NCBI GenBank assembly: GCA_017654935.2
Contig: CM065699.1
Location: 2,985,972 to 3,049,971, forward strand
Length of the DNA stretch: 64,000 bases
DNA from: Phymorhynchus buccinoides
Taxonomy: Eukaryota; Mollusca; Gastropoda; Neogastropoda; Raphitomidae
Direction of reading: 5' to 3'
Under the pieces are notes generated by a model. That model saw only the letters and a program-made list of their open reading frames with translations. It had not been told where the DNA came from and did not search any database. Positions 53,177-64,000 of this stretch are shown in pieces (the stretch's first letter is position 1; the number at the start of each line of letters is the position of its first letter). The position numbers and the translations under genes were made by a program.

Positions 53177-55675
53177 TTATTCAGCATCCAGCGGCAGTAC
53201 CCCAAAGCGATTGCTGAGGTCACAGTTGATCATGTACATGTGTCCACCCTGACCCTCCACTGACCGCACTCTCTCCTCTCCACTCTGCTTCCCCTGTGTC
53301 GTCCTCTTCTTGGAGCTCTTGCAGCACTTCCTGCCCTGCGCTCGTTTCTTAGCAAACGCCTTGTCCCCGACCTCCCGCGTCACGGCGGAGCACAGAGCGT
53401 CAAACAGCGCCGTCACCGAGGAACCCTTCACCAGCATCTCACACAGGAACAGGTCGGGGTTGCTGCGCTGCTGAAGCTCGTGGACAATGGCATAGACCAA
53501 GGTTCCGTTGAAGAGCTCGGCAGGCTGGGGGCTGGGGAAGGGGCAGGACAGCAGGCAGTTGAGGTAAATCCCGTCCAGCAGACACGCTAAGAACTGGGCA
53601 ATGCTGTGAACGCTCTCTGCCTTGGGGGGGTTCTTGTTGATCTTGATCAGGTCGTGGTAGTACTCTTTCAGGTTGTCGCGCACTTTGCCCAGCACTTTGT
53701 CGCTCTCCGACCAACAAGTTTCTGCGATGCTCAAAGTCACCTCTCTGTCATTTTTGCTCGCTTGCGCGGTTTCGGAAACGGCAGAGTCTTGCTGTTTTGA
53801 CTGTCGATCAGACACCGTTGAAGCTGGAGATTTTTCAGATGAGGATTTTGCCTTCTCCCTTTTCTGTGAGCGAGGAATATCCGTGTCCACAGCTTTCTCT
53901 TCATCACTCCCTGCACCACCATCCTCAATGACCTGCCTCTCCCTGTCAGCAATCTGGGCATGCACGTGCAGCAGCACAGCCGACAGCAGGATCCCTTTCA
54001 GCAGATGCAGGGAAACGGGCGGCTCAGCCCGCTTGGCCCACAATGCTAAACACATAAAATACAGCTGCAGGCTGGGCTCAAACTGGCCCACAAAGGCTGC
54101 GTTCACACCCAGCGTCTCTGTCACCAGGGCCAGCTTTTCCTCACGTCCCAGCTCACCTGTCTTCTCCAGGGATGGCAGAGGGCCGAAGGAAGGAAGACTG
54201 GCGCGCACAGGAACGGCGATGCGTCTCAGCTCCATGTTGTGACGTGTGTACTCATCGATCCCATGCTCGGAATCCTCTGCTGCTGTTGACAAATAATAAT
54301 AATGATGAACACTTATGGTGCTTAATCTTAAATAATCCCTAAGCACTTACAATCATAATTACAAAAAAATATAAAGAAGAAAAATGAAACAATGGATAAA
54401 TAAGACAACACTCCTACATGCACATTTTCACACATACAAACTTAATCGGTAAGTTTTGAACTACAGGTACAGACAAGATTTGAAGAGAGTTGTTTCAAAG
54501 GAGAATTGAAAGAACAGAGGCTGTTTCAGGTTCAGAGAGCAGAAGGGAGGTTATTCCAAGAGGAGGGAGCCTGAAGAGAAAAAGAAACGTCATGAGTTTT
54601 AGCGCGGAAACAAGGGATCTGGAGTATACGAGTGCCAGAGGAGCATAGCACTAGCTGCCTAGAATTAGAAGGGGTGTAAGAAGATCAATGAAATAGGAAG
54701 GGGCCAGACCATTCAGCAATTTACAGCAGAGCAAGGTTACACTTGATGCGCTTTTCAATGGGGAGCCAGTGGAGAGATTGGAGCAAAGGATAAGCATGAG
54801 GACTTAGAACATGTATCTCAATACAATATAATTTTTTTTATAAATCACTTGTGCATACGAGTCTAAATCACGTTTTTCATTACCTGGAGCAGGTTCTGAT
54901 TTGGATGTGTTGGTAGTTTCAGGCTGACCTTGGCCAGTGCAGTTTCCATTTTCAGCATAATCTTTTCCAAGCATTGGTCCTGTCTGCTGTGATGAAGCCT
55001 GGGAGTCTGACGGATCAAGAGGAGAGTCATCGTCCCCCAGCAGCAAGCCGTACATGACCTCTCTCACCGCTCTGGACGTGGAAAAGGCAGCTGGGAGGGA
55101 CACGCTCTCCACCTGTCAAACACAAAATCAGAAAATTACAACTTACCGCAGAGAGTGCACTGCTAGGCTGAGTTAAAAAGTGAAAATTGTGCAAACTTAA
55201 GTCAGCAGATGGTTATTTCCAAGGTGGCATGTTGTAACTGACACAAAGAGCTTGCATTGGGAATGGGGATGTAAGCAAAGTACAGTACCTAGGCTTTAAT
55301 TGATACTCGGCTTCGCCAGTTTACTTTTACTCGTTGCCTTACCAGGATTTGCCATTTTAGAAATGCAACGAGACGTGCCATCTGCTCACGCACAAACTTT
55401 AAGAACCCAAAGGCATTACAAAGATGTGAAATAGTCAAAATTTCACAAAAGTCAGTCTCATACTGTAGAGGGGAGTGGGAAGAGGGAGGAGAATAGAGGG
55501 GAGGGGGAGTAGCCTGCACTCTAGACTTTAGAGTAGCTACAATGCATGCTCTCATGAAAACCATAATTTGAATATCATAGATTAAACCCCCCACAAAAAC
55601 TGCAATAGATCAGAACAGAATATTTAACACAAACTTTTCAGTATGCTTTTCTTTGTGTGGTGCATGAGTGCGTGA

Positions 55676-55725
<50 letters not shown>

Positions 55726-56853
55726 GAAGACAACCCTCAGCACCTGGGTGGGCAGGACAACATGATGAAGCAGCACCGCATTCAACAAGAACCCTGACAT
55801 CTCTCCACGCCGACAGGCCGCCACGAACCAGGGAGATAACTCCTCCCCCGTCACACCCACCACAGCGTCCGTCCGCTGCATGGCCGCGCTCTGGTCCCCC
55901 TCCAGAAACGCCCTCAGGTCAAACGACTCAAACTCCTGGATGTCCAGATAACCGCTGATGGAGCTGCTCAACAACTTCTGCACATTCTCTCGCAGCTCCG
56001 GACGAATGAAGGAGAGCACTTCAGAGACCAGCTCTTCCTTGTGTCCTTTTTTTTCCAACCAGTACAAGACAGAGACGATTTTGTGGTGCTTTTCTGAAGC
56101 TGAGTAACGTCTGGTGGCAATGTTGGTGTTTTTCCGGTAAAAGGCTTCGAATGTGGCGGCATCAACGTAGTCATTGCCTAACATGGTGGCAAAAAGTGGA
56201 AGAACCGACCGATTCAAGGATTTAAAGCAGTTGATGAATTCGTCAACGTGGTAGTACTGTACAGGTAAACAGGAACATGCTGATCCATGTGATTTTGTTG
56301 TCATCCGCTGAGGGCGAAAGTCGATGTAATCTAAGGGGATGAATCCCCCAGATAAATCGAAGATGTAAAAGTCGCTGTCGCTGCTTAGCACTGGACAGTT
56401 CCATCGGTTGGCCAGAATCGCTAACTGATTGTCAGCCTCAAAATCACAAGTGACGTGCGGGATTCCTAACTTATCCAGCGTCTGTCTGAATGTTTGGTGC
56501 GCAAGGCACGGAATCAAAAAGCCTCCCTGGCCGTTCATGATTCTCTGTGACACATTTATACGGTCTCTTGCCCTATCCATCTTAGTCTTAAACTTTTTAC
56601 CATCAACGGTGTAAGCTCCATCAAACACCACAAACACCTCAATGTTACATGACTTGAACATGTTGAAAATCAAACTGATTTTGCGCTGAAAAACGTCAAA
56701 GTCTCCTCCAAACTGATATCTGACGTTGCAATTAATGTAGAGAAAATAATAAAAGTTGTTTCCATCTATTACAACGCGACAGTCACGGAGCTGTCGGTCT
56801 TTCAACAGGTGAGGATTGTTGCTTATAAAAGAAGTCAAACCGTGAATCCCCAT
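53177..56853 (-). CDS. ASTE1: Asteroid homologue 1 (ASTE1-like), three exons
   Basis: Exon 1 is 56853-55744, exon 2 55112-54884 and exon 3 54282-53177. The donors are CAG|GTGCTG and CCAG|GTAATG, the acceptors ACAG|GTGG and AACAG|CAGC, the phases are 0 and 1, and the total is 814 codons plus stop. It begins MGIHGLTSFI, the XPG/FEN1-like N-domain signature of asteroid proteins. Acidic nuclease-site candidates are D30 (VVIDGNNF), D78 (VFDGAY), E139/D141 (CDFEADNQLA) and D159/D161 (SSDSDFYIF). The C-terminal half is helical with a low-complexity charged stretch around residues 555-610. ASTE1 is a structure-specific nuclease-family protein linked to DNA-end processing in vertebrates. This is the only host gene recognised in the window. 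Confidence 0.88.
54420..54800 (-). pseudogene. L2/CR1-like LINE fragment in ASTE1 intron 2
   Basis: Minus-strand pieces LQSLHWLPIEKRIKCNLALL and CKLLNGLAPSYFIDLLT, then SSWNNLPSALR-like sequence, are the C-terminal end of an L2/CR1 RT with frame breaks. Same orientation as the host gene. Confidence 0.78.
55679..55721. repeat. (GT)n microsatellite in ASTE1 intron 1
   Basis: About 40 bp GT just inside the intron, 22 bp past the donor. Confidence 0.95.
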
Positions 56854-57316
56854 TTTGACAGCTTCTGTTCAATTTTCAAACTGTACAGAGCAGCCACTTT
56901 CTCAAAGAGCCACGCACCTATAGTTTCTAACAGTAACACAACATGGCGTTCTTAAAAGTAATGCACTTCCTCATCTCCAAATATGGAACTGACCTTTTAC
57001 CTTATGCAAATTAGTAAACGTCACAAACATGGTGGTGACCTATATCTAAAAATAGAAATGCATGCTTCCAAGTCAGTCTTGCGAATCAAAGACTTTGGTC
57101 TGGAACCATTCATGTTAAAGCTTTTTTAATTGGCTGCATCACAGACAGCTATGCTTGACCTTCGCAATTTTCCCTCTCATAATCCTTCCTTCTGCCCATT
57201 GCGCGAAATATGTTCGTCAGCAGCAGCTTAATCTTTTCTTCAACGTTTTTAAAGTGATTTTCACTTTCGTTTCCTTCAACGATCATCATGTCTCGTCTTC
57301 TTCTTCTTCTCTTGAG

Positions 57317-57318
<2 letters not shown>

Positions 57319-57404
<86 letters not shown>
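57319..57404. repeat. (CA)n-(CT)n microsatellite
   Basis: CA to 57350 and then CT to 57404. Confidence 0.97.
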
Positions 57405-57406
<2 letters not shown>

Positions 57407-57489
57407 GAGCAAACATATACACGCTCAAATCATCATCATCATCATCATATAGTAATTTGGCAAGTGTCCGTCCGTGTGTGTGTGTGTGG

Positions 57490-57655
57490 TGTGGTGGGGG
57501 GGGGGGGGGGGGTTCTTCCGTACAAATAGTTCCCCCACCTTCTGGAAGTTATGGTGGGAGTAGAACGCAGCAAGCTCCCCCCCCCCCCCCCTAGGGATAC
57601 TGGGAGGGGGGGGTTCTTCCGTACAAATAGTTCCCCCACCTTATGGAAGTTATGT
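57490..57655. repeat. Tandem duplication with poly(G)/poly(C) runs
   Basis: GTTCTTCCGTACAAATAGTT and CCCCCACCTT are repeated about 100 bp apart, each copy preceded by a G run, with a C run between them. Confidence 0.85.
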
Positions 57656-57741
57656 GCTTATAACTACCTCTAATCTGCCAGTCTCTTTGATTCTGCCTTT
57701 TCCCTTTGCATGCTGTTATCTACTATCGTTCTGCCTTTCCG

Positions 57742-58015
57742 GTCCATTCTCCTGCCTTTTTTTCAAGAAATACTTTCAAAAAGATTTCCTCTAGCCGAAG
57801 TCAGACATGCTGGGCCTATTTATTCTTACTTAGGTGCATAACAGCAGCATGATGCATCTACGTTCGTAATTGACAGAAATTCTCCTGCCTTTTTTCAAGA
57901 AATACTTTCAAAAAGATTTCCTCTACCCGAAGTCAGACATGCTGGGCCTAATTATTCTTACTTAGGCGCATAACAGCAGCATGATGCATCTACGTTCGTA
58001 ATTGACAGAAACATG
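57742..58015. repeat. Tandem duplication, about 134 bp x 2
   Basis: TCTCCTGCCTTTTTTTCAAG through CTACGTTCGTAATTGACAGAA occurs twice in a row with few changes. Confidence 0.9.
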
Positions 58016-58063
58016 CCTGAACGACCGAAGAATAAGAACTTAGAAGACGAAGAAGAAGAAGAA

Positions 58064-58066
<3 letters not shown>

Positions 58067-58110
<44 letters not shown>

Positions 58111-58131
58111 GTGCGCGAGGTCAAAGTGAAC

Positions 58132-58185
<54 letters not shown>
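58067..58185. repeat. (CT)n then (C)n about 53
   Basis: CT run 58067-58108 and an uninterrupted C run of about 53 bases from 58133. Confidence 0.95.
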
Positions 58186-58493
58186 TGAAATGAAAGACCT
58201 TACACGTTTGTGATCCATTTTCTTGGAAGGTGAAATGCTGCCTTCTTCTTGGAAATGTAAAACCGAAAGTTTCACTTTCGTGTGTTTGAGACTGGCTCAA
58301 AGAAGGTAAAAGGAAAGATCTTTCACTGCTTCTTTACCCTTACTACTATAACTTGGCCTCGCGTTGCTGCTCGCGCCAAACGACCGCACCCATGTCCATG
58401 CGTTATAACACAGCTGTGCTGTTTAGACTACATAGTGGATGTGTTGTGAAATGTGTTCGTGGCAGTGTTTGCGCGCGCGTGCACGTGTGTGTG

Positions 58494-58596
<103 letters not shown>

Positions 58597-58659
58597 CGAT
58601 TAGGTTCGATTTTATTATGTTACTATGTATGACTGTTTTGCATGCTTTTTTCGCTGGAT

Positions 58660-58745
58660 GTAAACAAGCATTATATTAATATTTGCTTATTCTATTACCC
58701 TCTATAAATAAAATCCATTCAATTCAAACTCTCTCTCTCTCTCTC
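58660..58745 (+). repeat. LINE-type 3' end running into (CT)n
   Basis: TACCCTCTATAAATAAAATC, CATTCAATTCAA and then CTCTCT; the plus-strand member of the family at 38344 and 49437. Confidence 0.78.
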
Positions 58746-59065
58746 CTCCCTCTCCCTCTTCCAGACTAGAACTAAAATAATTATTTATTTTATTAACCCG
58801 TTATTGGGGCATGCAAAACGACCATTGCTAATTTCACACGCAATATAGAGGTACAGGAAATGAACAACACCTTCGTTTATAAAACGGATAAACAAAACCG
58901 AATCAAGCAATTGATTGCAATTATGACATAACATCACAATGATAAGACTTTTGTCCATAATGTGTTGTGTTTATACAACAAACAAACAAGCACACAACAG
59001 GTGTAAAGTGACGTTATGTTATTTACAAGAGACACAACAAAACCACTGGATATTTCAGCGAATAT

Positions 59066-59193
59066 TTCGCGAAACCGCGCAAATGATACGGCCGCCTCGG
59101 TTGCCGTTGTCATCGCCCCGTGAGGGCTCACAGCAAATTTGAAGCGATTCGGTCCAAAAACGGCGGAGTTATAAGGCCCGTTTCGTGTTTCAG

Positions 59194-59224
<31 letters not shown>

Positions 59225-59253
59225 CGGACAGTTGGCTTTTTACTATATGATGA
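59066..59253 (-). mobile_element. Helitron fragment, same family as 42320-43900
   Basis: Minus strand: TCATCATATAGTAAAAAGCC at 59253, (TG)n, then TCTGAAACACG and AACTCCGCCGTTTTTGGACC as in the other copy. Similarity is lost left of about 59066, so the 3' end is not defined. Confidence 0.7.
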
Positions 59254-59255
59254 TG

Positions 59256-59256
<1 letters not shown>

Positions 59257-59318
<62 letters not shown>
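59257..59318. repeat. (GT)n microsatellite
   Basis: About 62 bp GT. Confidence 0.97.
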
Positions 59319-59319
<1 letters not shown>

Positions 59320-60460
59320 GCACACAAAGCAATTCTAGATTGAGGGGAAACCCAGAAAAAATGTTAATTTGGGTTAATGTCACCAGTAGCAATCATTAAA
59401 CATTTGTGCTGTATTTCTTTGCCATGAAGGCATCTCAAGGAAAGCAGCGTTTCATGCAGTGTGCCAGAGAGGAGCAATGGCTTCATCACAGCAAGGGGTC
59501 CTATATTGTGTAAAAAGATTAGTGTGATCGGTCAGTGCCAGCGATGTATAGAATGTGCTGCATGCGCCTGCACTTGAATGCGAATGTACAGACTATTTAA
59601 CTCATAAACACATCACATGCAAACACATCCATGCAGTTGGATTACATTTACAGAAAGACTCACACGCAGATTCCAGCACTTTCACATAAATACAAGAAAA
59701 TGAGACAAATGATGACAGCTCTGATGACATAGAGTACTACACTAAATTTCTTCTAAATTGTGACAGGGAACGAGCTAAAGGCGAAGTCTCTAGGGGAAGA
59801 CTTTTAAAGCGTTAAATTTTCAAATCAGAAAATTCTCCTTTAGCCCACTTCTCTAGGGTGTGGGAGATGAGCAACTTTCCTGGCCCTTTTTCATCTAATA
59901 AATTTATATTTTTGCCCGGGTTCTGGCTCGTATGATTGAAGGAAATACAAGTGATAGATTTGCTCTAAATGACAGACAGAGAAGTAGATTTTTACATGAA
60001 AATTACAAAACTTCCGCTCTCATCAGTCTGACCAAAGGGTTCAGAATTATTTGTACACTTGTATTTTATTTACTCACAAATCTGCATAACAGATTATGCA
60101 GCAATAAGAAAAGCAGCTCAATGGCGCCCAAACAAAATATGTATGAAAAATGAAATCCGAAAGGATTATACAAGACTTTTGTCTGCTGAAAAGTTTAGCC
60201 CCAAGCCAGAAGGGTCACTAATATTATCAAGTGTCCTGATCGAGTAGTTAGAGTTCTTTGCACTGTCCCAAGGACTTAGCTGTATTGAAGTTCCTCAGTC
60301 GGGATCGGCGAGTGCTGGGGTGACTAGGCTTGCTCTTCAGATGAGAGTAGTCGCCCAGTAGTTCTGGATGAGGCGTCGCGGGATGGCACGGCACAGGCGT
60401 GGTCTCCTCGCGGTTTCTGGGTGCAGTGGCGGCTTGGCGGCGGCACCAGCTGGTTGCTTG
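59319..60460. other. Sequence without recognised gene
   Basis: No convincing coding frame or repeat family; a short frame at 59932-60153 has no recognisable domain. Confidence 0.4.
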
Positions 60461-61745
60461 TGAGCCAGGGCTTGCACTTCCTGACCACGATGCCCTGGAG
60501 TTGGGCTGATAGTATGACTGGAAAGTAACAGCAGCCAGGGCTTGCACTTCCTGACCACGATGCCCTGGAGTTGGGCTGATAGTATGACTGGAAAGTAACA
60601 GCAGAGGGTTTGTTCCTACAGTGTTGACTCAGCCAGGTTTTAGTTTGCTTGTGACTAGAGACACATAGTTGGGCTGATAGTATGACTGGAAAGCAACAGC
60701 AGAGGGTTTGTTCCTACAGTGTTGACTCAGCCAGGTTTTAGTTTGCTTGTGACTAGAGACACATAGTTGGGCTGATAGTATGACTGGAAAGCAACAGCAG
60801 AGGGTTTGTTCCAACAGTGTTGACTCAGCCAGGTTTTAGTTTGCTTGTGACTAGAGACACATAGTTGGGCTGATAGTATGACTGGAAAGCAACAGCAGAG
60901 GGTTTGTTCCTACAGTGTTGACTCAGCCAGGTTTTAGTTTGCTTGTGACTAGAGACACATAGTTGGGCTGATAGTATGACTGGAAAGCAACAGCAGAGGG
61001 TTTGTTCCTACAGTGTTGACTCAGCCAGGTTTTAGTTTGCTTGTGACTAGAGACACATAGTTGGGCTGATAGTATGACTGGAAAGCAACAGCAGAGGGTT
61101 TGTTCCTACAGTGTTGACTCAGCCAGGTTTTAGTTTGCTTGTGACTAGAGACACATAGTTGGGCTGATAGTATGACTGGAAAGCAACAGCAGAGGGTTTG
61201 TTCCTACAGTGTTGACTCAGCCAGGTTTTAGTTTGCTTGTGACTAGAGACACATAGTTGGGCTGATAGTATGACTGGAAGGCAACAGCAGAGGGTTTGTT
61301 CCTACAGTGTTGACTCAGCCAGGTTTTAGTTTGCTTGTGACTAGAGACACATAGTTGGGCTGATAGTATGACTGGAAAGCAACAGCAGAGGGTTTGTTCC
61401 TACAGTGTTGACTCAGCCAGGTTTTAGTTTGCTTGTGACTAGAGACACATAGTTGGGCTGATAGTATGACTGGAAAGCAACAGCAGAGGGTTTGTTCCTA
61501 CAGTGTTGACTCAGCCAGGTTTTAGTTTGCTTGTGACTAGAGACACATAGTTGGGCTGATAGTATGACTGGAAAGCAACAGCAGAGGGTTTGTTCCTACA
61601 GTGTTGACTCAGCCAGGTTTTAGTTTGCTTGTGACTAGAGACACATAGTTGGGCTGATAGTATGACTGGAAAGCAACAGCAGAGGGTTTGTTCCAACAGT
61701 GTTGACTCAGCCAGGTTTTAGTTTGCTTGTGACTAGAGACACATA
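60461..61745. repeat. 98-bp satellite array, about 12 units
   Basis: Eleven consecutive 98-bp units run from 60668 to 61745, nearly identical (one A/T change in CCAACAG/CCTACAG, one AAGG/GAGG change). They are preceded by two 70-72-bp units carrying CCAGGGCTTGCACTTCCTG that share only the GTTGGGCTGATAGTATGACT part. Frames through it are repeat artefacts. Confidence 0.95.
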
Positions 61746-63190
61746 GTCAAAAGAGAAAATATGAAGAAGGAAAAATCAAAGCATTTGATGAAAAAAGGGA
61801 GAAACAGGGACAAATCTTGACACAGTATGTATGTAATACAGTATTTATGTATCCCACTAGATCATTGCTAACCATATTCTTAGAATTTATATAAGTGGTA
61901 TATAATGTGCCGATGGAATGAATGCATAAGTCATAGACATATTATGTTATTGTTGGTGACTTTTTTTTTTAATGAAGTACTTGCATGTTGAATTTCATGT
62001 AACATTTGTTAACTAATTATGTGTGTGAGGGTGGTGGTGGAGGGGGTACTCTACTGTCAAAGTTTCTTTTTCTTTCCTTTTTGTTTTTTACTGTCTGTTG
62101 CCTGAGAATTGGATTATTGGGGCAACTCAGCAGTATGATATGTGATACATTGTTCTGTATGGGTTTTTTTTAATTGCCATATCATATGTACACTGTAAGA
62201 CAATGTATTTATCAAAATATGTAATGCAGATGATTTATGCAAAGCAATTAGTGTAAAACAATGGTCTTTATATTTTAAACATGACAGCAGAATTCTGCGA
62301 ATGAAAATGCATGCTGAACGCACACACACACCACACACACAAAACCTGTGACATGTGTTGTGATGCCGCTGTTGAGTGAATAATCTATGACTGGTTTTTA
62401 TCTATCCAAGCACATTCAAATGTTATGAGCTCAGTGCAACATACAATTTTCTGTGAAAATAATTGACTGTCTTTTGAGATTCAAACATGATATTTGACAG
62501 TTTTTATGCTTTCCTTAACATCGGAAAATTGCTTACTTGCAGCAATTCTTTTTTTTGGTGAAGAGTGCATACTTTAAGTTTGGCATGCACATTACAGTAA
62601 TATATGTGCGCATTTGAATTTTATTTTGTAGTTGCAGTTGAATTTATTTTGCATGTGAATCTATGTAGCAGTTTGTTGTTGTTGATTTTGATCTTGGGTA
62701 AACATTGGTAGAGCCCATTTAAGGCTATTTTTCAATGTGATAGGAGAGCGCATTGAGTGTCAAAAAAACCTTAAATTATGCTGTCAAGTTCTAAACAGAC
62801 AGTTATTACTTTCCATATACATATTGATTGGCTACTTTCAATTTGTAAGATTATTACTAGTATTACTCTGTGTGCACTGTGTGAGGCATACTTTACAACC
62901 CTGTATTGGAAGCATGCCTTTTACATTTTGATGTCTGGAGGAATATTATGTCACTTCATTTCAAGTAATAATTATTGTATGCAATCATATTTTGTCTTGC
63001 TGGTTGATCTTTTTTGGTTTGTTTGTTTTGGGTGGATAGGGAGTATGAATGATATGTGCATAATAACCATTTTCTATAAATTGTCCCTTGTCTCGGGTCC
63101 CCATTTACACATGATACACACATATGATAAACACAAGTTTGCATACAATGCTTACAGGAGCACACTCAACAAACACACACACACAATTAT
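61746..63190. other. AT-rich host sequence without recognised gene
   Basis: No gene, RNA or repeat family recognised over about 1.4 kb. Confidence 0.4.
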
Positions 63191-63192
63191 AG

Positions 63193-63245
63193 TACAGTGG
63201 AACCTCCCTTATAAGACTTTCAAAAATAATCCCAAATGAGGCTTT
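63193..63245. mobile_element. MITE fragment (CAGTGGAACCTCCCTTATAA family)
   Basis: Left half-end with TA flank and the internal AAATGAGG word; the right end is missing. Confidence 0.75.
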
Positions 63246-63439
63246 TTTAATTTTTAACTTCAACTAACATTTAATACCATACTCATTCACTCACACACAC
63301 TTGCTGCACAATGGCCTGCAGGTGGCCCTTCCTTTTTGTCCTTTGCCGATCTACGATCGCAAAGGAGTCTGTTTTCGTTCGTGTATGTTTCTTTGTTGTC
63401 CTTTGCTGATCTACGAAAAAGGAGTATGTTTTCGTTGTG

Positions 63440-64000
63440 TATGTAACTTTTTTTGTCCGTCATCATAGGTGATCGGACTTTGGGATGGGTTGGTTTGTAT
63501 TTTTTTGTCCGTCACCGAAGGTGATCGGACTTTGCGATGGGCTGGTTTGTCTGTTTGTTAGTTTGGTTGTTTTTTTCTTCGTTTTTTTCTCCCCCCTGTC
63601 TCTCCCAAGGATATCTCTCGAACCGCTTGATCGAATCGCGTCAAAGTTTGTGTGAAGGTGTGCCACCTTAATAGGAAGAGATCCGCGCAACCCATTTTGC
63701 CGTCGTGACCTTGACCTTGACGTACGACCTTGAAAACCGAAAATCTATTTTTAGCCATATCTCGGGCACCAATCAACATAGGATGTTGAAACTTGGTATG
63801 AAGGTGGTTTGGCTTATGCCCGTTCTGATGATGGCATACCGATCAAGGTCAAGGTCAAGGTAAAAAAGATCGCTGGAGCCTGAAAATCGGAGGGTCATTT
63901 TTTCTCCTTCTGTCTGTCCCAAGGATATCTTTCGAACGGGTTGACCGAATCACATCAAATTTTGTGTGCTGGTGTGTCACCATGAGAGGAAGGCATCCGC
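63440..64000. repeat. Dispersed repeat with TTGTCCGTCA and TGACCTTGACC words
   Basis: TTTTTTGTCCGTCA...GGTGATCGGACTTTG is present twice (63449 and 63505). Then ATATCTCTCGAACCG-like words recur at about 63610 and 63926, with AGGTCAAGGTCAAGG at about 63845. It continues past the window end. Confidence 0.6.

Noticed and set aside
53439..54242. Additional frames inside ASTE1 exon 3
   Set aside because: They are shadows of the GC-richer coding exon in other frames and contain no recognisable domain.
59932..60247. Possible small host gene
   Set aside because: Two overlapping 60-70 codon frames lack domain features, splice context or composition bias.
60461..61745. CRISPR array or coding repeat
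   Set aside because: The units are contiguous 98-bp repeats with no unique spacers, and the 61-aa frames simply read the satellite.

Overview
This is a metazoan nuclear window. It is probably from a marine lophotrochozoan, most likely a mollusc. The clues are one intron-bearing animal gene (an asteroid/ASTE1 homologue), very dense (GA)n/(CT)n, (GT)n and (C)n microsatellites, many truncated non-LTR retrotransposons, TTAGGG-like tracts and the TGACCTTGACC-type dispersed repeats that are common in molluscan genomes. Species cannot be read from the sequence. No tRNA, rRNA or CRISPR array was recognised.

Region 1 (1-27025) holds two same-orientation copies of one Polinton/Maverick-like (adintovirus-related) DNA provirus, 5.0 kb apart. 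Copy 1 (1-9219) is cut by the window start and carries intact genes: a penton-like minor capsid protein, a 419-aa C-terminally anchored protein, a 440-aa coiled-coil membrane protein, the major capsid protein, an FtsK/HerA-type packaging ATPase, a DD35E integrase and five small proteins, three of them with a predicted membrane segment. Copy 2 (14252-27020) is complete end to end. It has about 209-bp terminal inverted repeats and a 5-bp target duplication CTTGT. It contains the protein-primed-type PolB, a 209-aa membrane protein and a 283-aa protein that are missing or cut in copy 1. It is defective: PolB is frameshifted, the penton-like gene is frameshifted, and a 2,059-bp deletion removes nearly all of the integrase and three small genes. 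Together the copies show the full gene set of a roughly 14-kb element: replication (PolB), integration (integrase), virion shell (MCP, penton-like), packaging (ATPase) and several membrane-active proteins. Nearly every gene except PolB has a TAAAA/TATAAA motif directly before its ATG. The copies are near-identical except for sharp divergent patches in the capsid genes.

Region 2 (9220-14251 and 27026-30700) is host DNA with MITEs, a long foldback carrying telomere-like repeats on both arms, a LINE 3' fragment and microsatellites. Region 3 (31.4-37.5 kb) is a candidate Helitron-bounded block filled with microsatellites and a broken CR1/Jockey-like LINE. Region 4 (37.7-41.2 kb) holds LINE 3'-UTR relics that end in (TC)n.

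Region 5 (41352-49185, minus) is a nearly full-length LINE ('LINE-A') flanked by (GA)n on both sides. It has an ORF1 opening with a 2A-like peptide, a coiled coil and a coding minisatellite, then an endonuclease/RT ORF. A 1,581-bp Helitron (42320-43900) is inserted in it between A and T, and that Helitron carries an L2-like LINE, giving three nested levels. Region 6 (49.4-52.9 kb) has more LINE relics and an unexplained GC-rich block. Region 7 is the ASTE1-like gene (53177-56853, minus, three exons). Region 8 (57-64 kb) is microsatellites, local duplications, a 98-bp satellite (60461-61745) and dispersed repeats.
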